Shown here piece after piece: positions 48,541 through 58,825 of a stretch of DNA of 64,000 bases. Source of the DNA: Botrytis cinerea B05.10 (Eukaryota; Ascomycota; Leotiomycetes; Helotiales; Sclerotiniaceae); assembly GCF_000143535.2 (NCBI RefSeq), contig NC_037323.1, positions 2,046,001-2,110,000 on the forward strand. Reading direction: 5' to 3'. The translations under genes were made by a program, and so were the position numbers. Within the stretch, counting starts at the first letter, position 1, and each line of letters starts with the position of its first letter. Under the pieces are notes generated by a model. That model made no database searches. It saw nothing but the letters and a program-made list of their open reading frames with translations, and was not told the origin of the DNA.

Positions 48541-51147
48541 GTTGAAGATATATCACAGGATATTTGGAGTTGGGAGAGGAATAAAGTTATTGAGATGATT
48601 GAGAGGATATCGAACACAAGAACCTCGCGATCCTTCTCTCTTTATATCACATCACTCCCCGACTGGTGACATCGCCAAGTCAATCGATCCAGATGCCAAC
48701 GAAACAACTAGCAAGGGTGGACCATATTAATTGTTTGTAATTGACTCTTTCTGCAATATACATACTACAGGAGGTAACGTTAAAATAAAGTTATAACAGA
48801 ACCAATCATTAACAAGTTCTTTACTTATGGTAGTGCTTGGATAGACTTGTCTATATCTTATTGGCTTTCCGAGCAACTAGTAGAGGCCTATTTTATAAAT
48901 TGTCACTATAATTCTTTTCTTAATACTTGTATTATAGGATACAACGTTGAAACAAAATTGTGGGGAAGCCTGCTTGTCACAGGCCCCTCTAATTACGGCA
49001 GAGTTTTGATAGGTTCGTATATATCAGATGCCAAATGCGTACTAAGAACGGTCTCTTCGGGAACAGAAAATCGGCCGGAATGAGTACCGTGCACACCACC
49101 AAAACGTATTTTTAAGTACTCGATTTCGGCCTCTTGTGTCTTTGTCGAAGACCACGGTGTTAGATCGGGACAAAAGAAGAAGCAGCTAGTACTAAGAAGG
49201 TATATAGTTCATGATAAGATCGAGGCTCATGCCCATAGGGGCATAGTGATCTAGTGGTATAGTTTTCCATTATTATTTTATACTATTTCTAAAAGCGACC
49301 TCGGCAGTTCTAAATCTTACGTAGCTTTAAGCTCCTTAGGAATAATAATTCAGTTTACCCCTTTATCAATAGGCTTCTAGGCCCTTTTCCCCATATTTAC
49401 TCCTCATATCCAAGAGCAACTAGTACTTACAGCCTGAATAGCTACTCCCCATTTCATAACCCCTTCCTCAAACGCTAACGTTCTCCCAAGCGACAAGCCT
49501 CATATCATCATATTTGCTAAGATAAGAAGCGCTTCAATCAGGAGAGTTCTCTCGAACAAGAGAGGTAGGATTCTAGACATTTTAATCCGAATATCCTTTC
49601 TCGAATGTATACGCATCTTTGCATTTAGTAACAATAAACTTGATTGATTTCTAGTTCTTTGCAATATGATAATTGAATAGTACAATAGCTGCAGACTCAA
49701 GGCTCGCCATGATATTAAATAGCTAATTCAAGGATTTTTATGTAGTCGTCACAAATAAGTCTGCATACAGTTTATTTTGTCTCACCTTTTCTCATGGTTC
49801 TCTAATGAAATTGGTATCGACTCTACAACCCCAGGAGCTTGTATGCTTACGGTCGATTTTATCAGCATTCATGATACCGAGGCTGGAACTTGGTAAAATT
49901 CTGAGCGAGGTCTGGAGATAATTTCGTTGGGTAAGTTGATATTGATTAAGATGACGGGGAGTGATGATTTTGATGTTCGGAGAACACTAAATGTTCTATT
50001 CTTTGAATTTTAGAGTCTTTTTGTGGATTGGTAGCACTAGACTTTCACTTGAAATAAGGTTATGTCTCGAGAAGGGTTGGAAAGCTTAAATTAATCTTAT
50101 TTGAGGTTCGGGAAATTTAAACCTAGAAAAAAATGTGGGGCGCTGGGGTACATGAATGTCATCGGGAAAATCAATGACTCGTTTGGAACAACTATGTTAT
50201 GTAAAAGAGATATTTAGGAAGTATGAGTACCTTGTTGAAGGAAATGATGAATCAGGTGCAAGTTATTCGAGACTTACTAAACTAGGATCTAGATAAATGT
50301 ACCTGTATACACTGCCACATTTCGAACACTTTAAAAAATGAATATTAACACATTCAAACCTTTGATTATCCAATAATTATTGGACTTCATTCCAATTGCT
50401 GCTAGAATTACTGTCTATAATGATAGAAGATTCGTTTCTGTTAATTGTGTGCCCAACTATATCAATTCGAGTTTTTCAATGATAATTTGAATCCCTACAA
50501 CCTGTGAATTCGGAGATGTTCGAACTTCGTTCCTTTTTCCAGTAGCTAGCTGTATATACCACTTTTACAATCAAAGTAATACTACAATCTCTTTTTTAAT
50601 GGGTTTGAGCAGTTAAGCGATGTACAATGCATTGTTCTGATTATTTCACATTAAATGAATATTGTAAGCATAATAAGAATCTAATATCTGAAAGTACTGT
50701 AAAAAATGTGAAATAATCTTTATCTGAGCTATGGATACTCAGACTGAATATTTCCTATTTGAAGTAAGTCCAACCAATACAAAATTTTCACAGAGTATGC
50801 CCCTTCAAACATTGATTTTCCGCTCTCTTGTATTGATGTTACTTCATTGTATATCAGCCACCGGTTATAAACAAAAGGAAAACAAGCTTACACTTTCAAA
50901 GCACTCGATGGCATTTATCCTATAACCTTATTTAATATTCGGTGTACTTGTGAAATCACTCCGATGAATGGTAGGGGTATTGGTCACACAAGCAGTGTAA
51001 ACGATACTCATTATCCCTACCAATGAAAACTCTACGGTATTCAAGACTGCGGGCTAATTATCGCCACGTAGAGATGTGTAAGTCGAAAGCCTTGCAATTT
51101 TTCATTAGCGAAAATGACCGCACTGAACAAACTTTCTATGTTATTGC
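48541..51147. other. Gene-poor AT-leaning region
   Basis: 2.6 kb of accessory-looking sequence with no supported gene. At 49240-49320 there is a tRNA-like A-box/B-box fragment (see findings). Otherwise only short frames. Confidence 0.5.
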
Positions 51148-51223
51148 TTTGGGATTCTTTCAACTCGAAATCTTCCACAATCTCGTTTGGGGTTCTTTCA
51201 ACTCGAAATCTTCCACAATCTCG
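51148..51223. repeat. 38-bp tandem duplication
   Basis: Two head-to-tail 38-bp copies starting at 51148 and 51186 (unit beginning TTTGGGATTC and ending ACAATCTCG), differing only by A/G at the seventh base of the unit. Confidence 0.9.
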
Positions 51224-51660
51224 TTTCGACGGTCTCATACAAGGGACTCGAAAACATCTTCCAATACTAATTTGTGGAGTACCTTTCAATGGACTGCTGA
51301 AAGAAAAGAGTGGGCTTCGTACAGCAACAATTCCCGAGGTGAAATCGAATGGAGGTTCGAACACGATATACTAACATCTTCTGCCAATACAGATATTCCG
51401 AGACTCGACAATAACATGCTGCTCGAAGGTGAATCGGAAAATACATTGAATTACTAAAAAACAATATCTATCCTAGAGAAAGTGACGATATTGACACTGA
51501 CGAATCCACCGGCACCTGCTACCCTAACTTCATTCGTCGATGCAGACCCCAAATTGTAGCCAAACTCGGAGACCACAGCACATCTCTGGAGCACAAGAAC
51601 TCCAATCCAAGTGCTTGCAATATTAACAACATATCTATCTACTAAACTATGATGGATTAT

Positions 51661-52876
51661 AAAGTGCGCCGTGATAGGGACTTCAAATTTGGAACAGTGA
51701 GTTTTTGATCTCATATTTTCAAATCATGATGTCACAATTGATTCAAGCAGGTCTTCAAAGCTCTTTGATCTGAACCAATTGAAGATAAGAATGGATGAGG
51801 AAGTACAATATCATATAGACAGAAGCATGGAGAACCGATATATGCGAAAGTTCGAAAGTTTGTTGTTATAGATAGTCGATGGGATCACTGTCTTTGTTGT
51901 GAGTTTAGTCTCCTATTCTTCATTGTATATTGATCATGTCTAACATATTAGGCTAATGATTACCCATAAAGGACGAGCGACAAGCAAGCCTGGTGTGCGT
52001 ATTGCAGATCATGCGAATATCTACACGACGGAGCCAAAACTCATTCCAAACGAGAACGGTAGCGAAATAGTATTTCAGCCAATCAGAATGATACCATACT
52101 CAGCAAGACATCATTTCGATTCGTCGTCGAGAATAAATTATGTGAAAGTTTATACTTTGGAGTACAACTTTGAGGTCTGGTTTATTCATGAAATTCATGA
52201 ATGCAGTGTGCATGCATTAAAGAGTTCCTACAGCTATGCCCCTACGCCATCTTTGAGCCGACCAACTCAAATAACTAACTCAAGCTCATATCCAACAAAA
52301 AACTCCAGGAATAGCAATTCTTTAGACGTCCCTGGCCGGTCCACCTCATCGTACTAACCTACAACGTCAGGCTATAGAACTCACATGCCTCCATCAGCAT
52401 CAACTTGTGGTAAAGAGTCTGATATTGGCTACTTATGTTCCAGCCAGTATGGCAGAAACAGTTCGGAAACACAATATCCTCCAAGAGAGTATACGGCGTA
52501 CTCTTCTCTTCAGTACAGCTTATATCAGAATACCTCATTGACAAATTCTTCATCCCGATACCCGGAGAAGTCTTCTAGGTCATCTTGGAAAACAGGTTAA
52601 ATCACCGGTTTTCATAATGTTGAAACAGGGGGACACAGTGCTACAGGAAGATGTGCCACGACTCTGGATAGCATACCTTCGTGTTCTTCACACCCTTCGA
52701 CAATACACCATTCTTTACAATTTCATCCCTCACAAACCCTTGTATCACAATCCTCATCCAACGGTCGAAGCATCACGAACCCATCTCAAGATTCGAAGAA
52801 AGTCATTCGGAAATCAGGGAAGGTTGACCTCCGCGCTCAATACAATATCATACAGAGTGACACAGGGAGTGGATGA
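51661..52876 (+). pseudogene. DUF6590-domain gene, inactivated by stop codons
   Basis: A decayed copy of the ascomycete DUF6590 family (function unknown; usually in large, variable families). An exon ending DRDFKFGT at 51696 is followed by a GTGAGT...CAAGCAG intron and an exon from 51751 that continues VFKAL, with SEPIEDKNG, KVRKFVVIDS and HCLC in frame. The next exon, about 51950 onward, carries ITHKGRATSKPGVRIADHA, DSSSRINYVKVYTLEYNFEV and a Ser/Pro-rich tail. Four stops interrupt it: TGA 51766 (where the family has Trp), TGA 51796, TAA 52355 and TAA 52598. The frame is otherwise open to 52876. The junction after HCLC cannot be made in frame. All four stops could be single C-to-T or G-to-A changes. 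Upstream exons may lie in 51023-51660. Confidence 0.72.
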
Positions 52877-53610
52877 ATGGTTTCCGAAAGAACAATAGAG
52901 TTATTTCCTATAGATTTTATACAGCTTTTTTCATCCTCACGAAACCACCTCGATTAAGACCCTATTCAACAACACCTAACTTTTCACACCCCTTCCTGGC
53001 TACAATCCCGGGCCAATAAAGCTAGTAATTATACCAAAGCATTTGCCGTGCGTTAGAACTGCCATTGGCTCGCATGCTCAAACAAGGAAATTGTCCACCT
53101 GACACGGTACGCTGGGGGTGAGTACAAGTAACGAAAAGAAATATGAAGGTATTGATGTTCAAATCATTCTTAAGTTTAAGCGGCTAATTTGTCCTACTTT
53201 CATGACTGCATTATCACTATTACTCATATTCTAAACTCTGAGAGTAGTAAATGAAGGAAGCATTCGAGGAGTAAAATTTGAACAAAAAAATTGATTTAAA
53301 TCACGTTAAAGGCATAATGAAAAGAGCTGAAGTTTCTAATATTGAAAGAGAACTTTTAAAAAGAGGCAAAATGCACTGAAAACCAAATGGGAACGAATCT
53401 CCATGTGATAGTAAGAATGATATAAAATTGACGAAATATAAGAGTAAAGATTATGAAAAGGAGAAAAGAAAGGTTGGGGAACGTTGTGAGAGATGAGCTT
53501 ATTTACTTTTGTAGTTTTTGGGCACTTCAGCTTTCTTTTATTGAGGAATTAATATGTATTGGTTCATGATGAGCTAATCACACCACTATACAATAATAAG
53601 AGTGAGTTGT
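52877..53610. other. AT-rich intergenic region
   Basis: The 3' flank of the Pra1-like gene. No open frame of interest. Confidence 0.6.
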
Positions 53611-54675
53611 TTATACGCAGTGCAATGTGCCGTCATCATGTGTATGACACTCGGTCCCAGCAGGAGAAGATGCAGTGGGACTGCTTTCAGCTGAGATAAT
53701 TCTTGTCGGATTTACAGTCGGCGAAGTCGATGCAGTCGATGCAGTCTCTGTAGCAGTGCTATGGGAGTCCTCCTCCTTCTCAGCACTAGCCTTGCCTAAA
53801 CATCCCTCGCCAGGAACAGCAATATCATACGCATATACCTCGGTCGCAAAATACGTCAATGTAGCACTATTATGTCCAGACAATGTGTAGTTGCTACCAG
53901 CGGCCAGCTCTTGAACGCCAAGGTACCCGTCAGCATGGTGATCGACGATTTCTTCGCCAATGAGTGGGACGTGGTAGAGTCTGTGCATGAGATCCGGGGC
54001 CCAGAAATTTGCTGGTCGGCCAGTCGCGATATTGAATCCTCGCGCGCAAAGTGCGGTGAGAGAAAGGCGGGTTTGATATGATAGCGGGCATATGACGGTT
54101 TCTGCTGTTGCGTTTTCACCGCGCCAGTGACCTGCCCATGCTATGAGATGTCAGATCATGAGAAATTCTGACGGCTTCTTGTTGTGGATGTGTGTGCTTA
54201 CTATCTTGAGTTTCACAGTTTCGGTCAGGATCATCACAACGGAAGACGATGCCAGCGCGATTACCAGAGGCAATCTTGTCGAACCACCCCATTGGCGTAG
54301 CAGTGGGGCCTTTGCCGAAGTACTTTTGAAAAATTCCGGATTTGTTACCATGGACAAGGACTAAGGGGTTGATTAGCATTGATTTTGACGTGATCATCCC
54401 GGGTGGTACCGACTGTGGTTTTTTGCATGCTCAGCCATCTCAACCGCTTGTCTCAACCCTTCGCTAAGCTCATGACGCTCTGTTGCATTGCAGGATGGGT
54501 GAATCGTGAAGTGAGACACATAACTGCTCTGCCAGTCGTACTCCGGTGTATTGCTTGAAGAGACAAAAAGCTCAGAGACCGGAGCAGGAGAGACTGCGGC
54601 ATTTGTGGTACCAAGAGGGTATGCCAATGCACCAAAAGTATTGATGGAGACAATGAGAAAACTTGGAAAATGCAT
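53611..54675 (-). CDS. Pra1/Asp f 2-like secreted zinc-binding protein (zincophore)
   Basis: A secreted zinc scavenger of the Asp f 2/Pra1 family, which in Candida and Aspergillus captures extracellular zinc for delivery to a partner ZIP transporter. Three exons (54675-54414, 54360-54202, 54140-53611) give 316 aa. Residues 1-18 are a signal peptide (MHFPSFLIVSINTFGALA). Family markers run in order: HPSCNATERHELSEGLRQAV, AEHAKNHILVHGN (across intron 1), YFGKGPTATPMGWFDKIASG, FRCDDPDRNC, WAGHWRGENATAETVICPLSY and DLMHRLYHVPLIGEEIVDHH, which holds the metalloprotease-like HxxxH...D histidines. A Ser/Thr linker leads to a terminal motif CHTHDDGTLHC (Cys305-Cys315). Intron 1 uses a weak donor (GTCGGT) but gives an exact family join. 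It is divergent from the ZIP gene. Confidence 0.93.
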
Positions 54676-55976
54676 CTTAAAGTCTTGCTTAACAATTGCA
54701 GTATTCAAAGAAAAAACGAGGAAGATTGATAAGATTTTGTGTGAGATGATTCTTCAAAGTGAGATTCATATCGTCTTTTAAAGTGATTACCTCTCCGGGT
54801 TCTCACTCATACTTCAGTCTTGGAAAGCCACCATTTCTATTGAAATTTAACCCCGTGAACGCCAAGAGCTTGATCTGACTGTTATGAGGATATTTCAAGG
54901 CCAAAGAATGACCAGCAAGATAGGTAGGGACCACGATGCGGTTCCGGCGGAAGGCCAATATGCTAGTTCTACCTTGACGCTTGTCAAGCCAAGATGAAGA
55001 ACTTTTCAGAGTGCAGACGCCTGGTCCATCATGTAGGGTTGAACATTTAAAGAAGTAGAACTCAAAATCTTTATTACAACGAAGTACAACAGCGACACAA
55101 GACTTATTATCTGCTGTCATGTCTTGTCATCGAAGTTGGCCAGTCGGATTTCTTAACTTCTTTCCGAGGGAGGCGGGGTACGTCATTTGTGATTATGTAA
55201 TCCACAGAGATTTTTCTCCTCCATCACTCATGACCCTCCCAAAAAGGCCTTGGCCTCCTCTAAGCTGGGTTGTTATATTTGTTATATTTGTGACCAGTGC
55301 AGAAGTACCAGCCCTACCGTTGCACTCGATTCTGCATGCTGGCAGAGTCTGAAAGGACAGCCTTTGATCCATCGCGGGCCATTTCGTCTTTTGGGCAATC
55401 ACGTCGGCCACAATTGGACAGTTTGGTGTTGAATAACAAAATGAGGAAAGAAATTCTACTGCCGTTGCGATTCGCAGAAAACAAGGGAATGGAGAGATGT
55501 CAATCATGCCATCTTCGATTTTGAAAGCTTTCTCTCATTCGAACCATCAAGGTTCTCATGCCCAGGTATGCCAAGCTCCATCTGCCATTTAAGCTCATCT
55601 TGTCGGCGCCATTCGAATTTTTGATTTGTGAATGATTGCGAGCCAAGTCGGTCTTTCTTCCCATTTTCTCTATCAATTGTTCAATGCTGATGGTGGAATA
55701 TTTCCAGCTTCGCTCCCAATGTCAAACAATGAGCAGGAACTCTTGAATTTGCTTTGCCTAGCTCTGATAGCAGACTTTCTAAGTTTTTGACTTTCCGGGT
55801 TTCTGAGCTAGAAAATTCAATTGACAAAATAAATATTAGACCTCGGTCGCATGTTGATCTCACACTTATTTGACCATCATTATTCCATCATATTCCCAGA
55901 GTACTTTTCCCGAAAGCCTTCTCTCTCTCCTTCTACCTCTTATCTTTACACACCTTTCTGTGGTGCTGTTCACGAG
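54676..55976. promoter_or_regulatory. Shared zincophore/ZIP promoter with GCCAAG cluster
   Basis: The 1.3-kb region between the two divergent zinc-uptake genes. GCCAAG, a form of the PacC site GCCARG, occurs at 54861, 54988, 55570 and 55642 on the plus strand and at 55249 on the minus strand. The inverted repeat CTTGAC-GCTT-GTCAAG spans 54973-54988 and overlaps the second site, next to ACCTTG (54971). CAAGGT recurs at about 55548. ACCTT/AAGGT half-sites recall the Zap1 element ACCTTNAAGGT, but no complete element is present. In Aspergillus fumigatus the equivalent pair is known to be controlled by zinc (ZafA) and pH (PacC). Confidence 0.5.
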
Positions 55977-57816
55977 ATGTTCAATTCTCGATTTTCTATG
56001 ATTCTCAGAAGTGTGTTGCTGTTTTCGTTGCTCAGCGCAATCAGCAGTGCTCAGATCACGCTCACGGGCTGCCATATCCAGGAGGGACAAGAGTAAGTCT
56101 CTCGTCTGGCAAGAAAACTGTATATTAATTGCATATAGAGTATGCTTTTTCCCTGGGGGGGCCCAAACCACAATTAGCAGCAACACTGCTACCCTAGCAC
56201 TAACAACAACAACAACAACTCCAACACAAACTCCAACACCAACACCAACTTCTCCAACCTCGGTGATCGCAGAGACGACTGGAAATGTGCAGACCACTGC
56301 CATTACTGACTGCCATCAACATGATACTACTCAGTATGTGTGAGTCTTATTTTACAAGATGAGAGAGCTGATCATCTTCCAGGTATTGCGTGAAAGGCAA
56401 TGGGGAAGAGGTTCAGGTATTGGCGACTGCCACTGGTAATGAAGCTCTCCCTACCGCTTATAATGGCTGTCATTCTCACGGTTCTACTACATTTTGCCTG
56501 GGACCCGATGGTGCTGAAGTTGAGGTCGTTGGTTCTACTGAAGAGGTTGTCTCCACTGGGGAGGAGAGTTCTACAGAGTCTGAAGGTGGGGAGAATTGCC
56601 ACTTCCACGCCGGTGTTGAGTACGTTACCTAATTGTGTTGATGACATTGCCAAAGTTCTGATTTGTGGTAGACATTGTGTTGGTGGATCTACCGAAGCAA
56701 CCTGTGAGAGAAAAGATCGTGATTACAATGTCAAACTCCGCATTGGGTTGTTGTTTGTCATTCTCTTTACAAGTGCAATTGGTAAGCCTCTCAGCCGGGA
56801 AATTAGCTTCTTCTAACAAATATTAGGGGTCTATGCTCCAATTTTTATGGCACGAGTTCTGAAAACCAATGGAACTGGAATCGTTTTCACCATTGTTAAG
56901 CAGTTTGGTACTGGTGTCATCATCGCCACAGCCTTGATCCATGTTCGTCTTTCAATCCTCACTCGAGGTAAGCAATTTGCTGACCGAATTTAGCTTGCGA
57001 CCCACGCTTCATTGATGTTTGGCAACAGGTAAGCAGCTATTACCTCCAATTAAAATATTCTAGCACTCATTTCTGTATAGTTGTCTTGGTGAATTGAAAT
57101 ACGAAGCAACCACGACCGCTATTATGATGGCTGGTGCATTTATCGCTTTTTTAATCGACTTTACTGGTCATCGAATTGCACATTGGCGCCTACAGTCCAC
57201 CATAAAAAGACAAACTGGCAGTATTAGCTCTCAGGACGCCCCACGCGAAGAGGAAGCAGTGAAAGATCACCCTACATCTACGCTCGCGCACCTAAGCCAT
57301 CACCACGACAACAACAGTGTTGGAACCACTCACGCCAATGATGGTCTCAGTATCTTCATACTTGAGGCTGGTATCATTTTCCACTCTCTTCTTATTGGTA
57401 TTACATTAGTAGTGGCAGGCGACTCGGTTTTCATCACACTCTTTATAGTCATCGTCTTCCACCAAATATTTGAAGGACTTGCTCTTGGCGCCCGAATCGC
57501 AGTGATTGATGGCCTTAAAACCACCAAGTACATAATTCTTCCCATGGCCTTTACACTTGTAACTCCAACTGGAATGGCCATTGGTATTGGCGTTATCAAC
57601 AAGTTCAACGGTAATGATCCATCAACCATTGTTGCACTTGGAACCTTGGATGCTCTATCTGCTGGTATTCTTACCTGGATCGGCTTCGTCAACATGTGGG
57701 CTCATGACTGGATTTATGGTGAGTTGAGGGATGCTGGATTGATCAAGACCTCAGTCGCTTTGATCAGTCTAATGGCAGGCATGGCGTTGATGGGGCTCCT
57801 TGGAAAATGGGCATGA
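55977..57816 (+). CDS. ZIP zinc transporter with Cys/His ectodomain (Zrt1/ZrfC-like)
   Basis: A plasma-membrane ZIP importer of Zn2+, 516 aa, in seven exons (55977-56092, 56139-56339, 56383-56619, 56672-56781, 56827-56942, 56994-57028, 57081-57816), phases consistent. Residues 1-25 are a signal peptide. The roughly 180-residue ectodomain is Thr/Pro-rich and carries four Cys-His units: C32-H...C41, CHQH (C97...C108), CHSH (C135...C144) and CHFH (C178...C187). The membrane domain begins near residue 205 with helices containing VYAPIFMARVL and TALIHLATHASLMFGN. A His-rich cytosolic loop (LAHLSHHHDNN) follows, then the ZIP signature HSLLIGITL and HQIFEGLALGAR with the metal-site His and Glu. It ends in helix 8 (MALMGLLGKWA). 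Intron 5 uses a GTTCGT donor. The ATG at 55977 directly precedes the signal peptide; a longer in-frame start at 55851 is less likely. Confidence 0.93.
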
Positions 57817-58825
57817 AACCCGATGGTTCAATGATTTGACTGAACTTCTGTTCAAGTAATCAATTTCAATAGTAAAGTCAAAAGTCTCACAGTCGGATCT
57901 TTTGTAAGCTTTAATGGCATCTAAAAGGAAAGTATATTGAAAAGATTATATTAGTTGATTTAAAGTTTCATATTCAATTGCCGTTGGAGTCGAGTCGCGT
58001 CTTTCATACGCTTCGGCAGCTGTGACCGTGAAAGCCATGCATCCAAATGTGGGGGATACCCGTAAAAGGGCCCCACAGGAAGGGTTGGCTCCATTGAATG
58101 TTCCATTTGGTCAGGAAATAGATTAGTAAACAGAACGCGAAGGCCACCAGTGGGTGTACGGACTCACAGGGTATACGTTTTTCGAAAATACTGTTAAAAT
58201 AATTAATTAATTCAATTTCTAAATACTATCTAATATATGATTAATTAGATATAATATTATTTTTATTGATAAAGAACTATATGAAGAATATAATTTGTTA
58301 AAAGACCAAAGTTTAAACAATAATCCGATTAATATTATATAAAAAAAGTATGTACTTCATTTTGCCTCAATCAGATATATCAAAATCTATAATTTATTAA
58401 TAATTTAAAGAAATATTTATTAAAAAAAAGCTTATAAATAGATTTATATCAATCGATAAAAACATGTTTAAAATATATATTTTTTTTTTGAAATAAATTA
58501 TAAATTAAGTTTTGCAAAAAAAATTATTGATTATTTCAAGATTAAAAAATAAAAAATATTTATTACAAATTTTTTGGAAAAGATTTTTAAATTAAAATTA
58601 ATATCATAAAATCATTTTTTTTTTCACAAAGTATTTTTAATAGAATATATAAATATAGTAATAAAAAGGAATTTTGAAAATATATATAGATTCTGTTTTT
58701 ATGAAAGAAAAAAGAAATTCTTGAATAAATTGAAATTCACTATAAATGAAAAAAATATAATAAAATATTCTTTATTAAAAGATAATAAAATCTATTATAA
58801 AGTGTAAATTATTTTCAATAAAAAA
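57817..58825. other. ZIP 3' flank grading into AT-rich block
   Basis: The first 370 bp are of normal composition and gene-free. From about 58180 base composition drops abruptly to mostly A and T with no open frames. This may be further decayed repeat outside the recognisable copia LTR. Confidence 0.6.

Noticed and set aside
54803..55120. 105-codon ORF inside the zinc promoter
   Set aside because: No signal peptide, domain or start context; the region is better explained as the shared promoter.
55866..56303. 145-codon minus-strand ORF with Val/Gly repeats
   Set aside because: Antisense to the Thr/Pro-rich ectodomain exon of the ZIP transporter.
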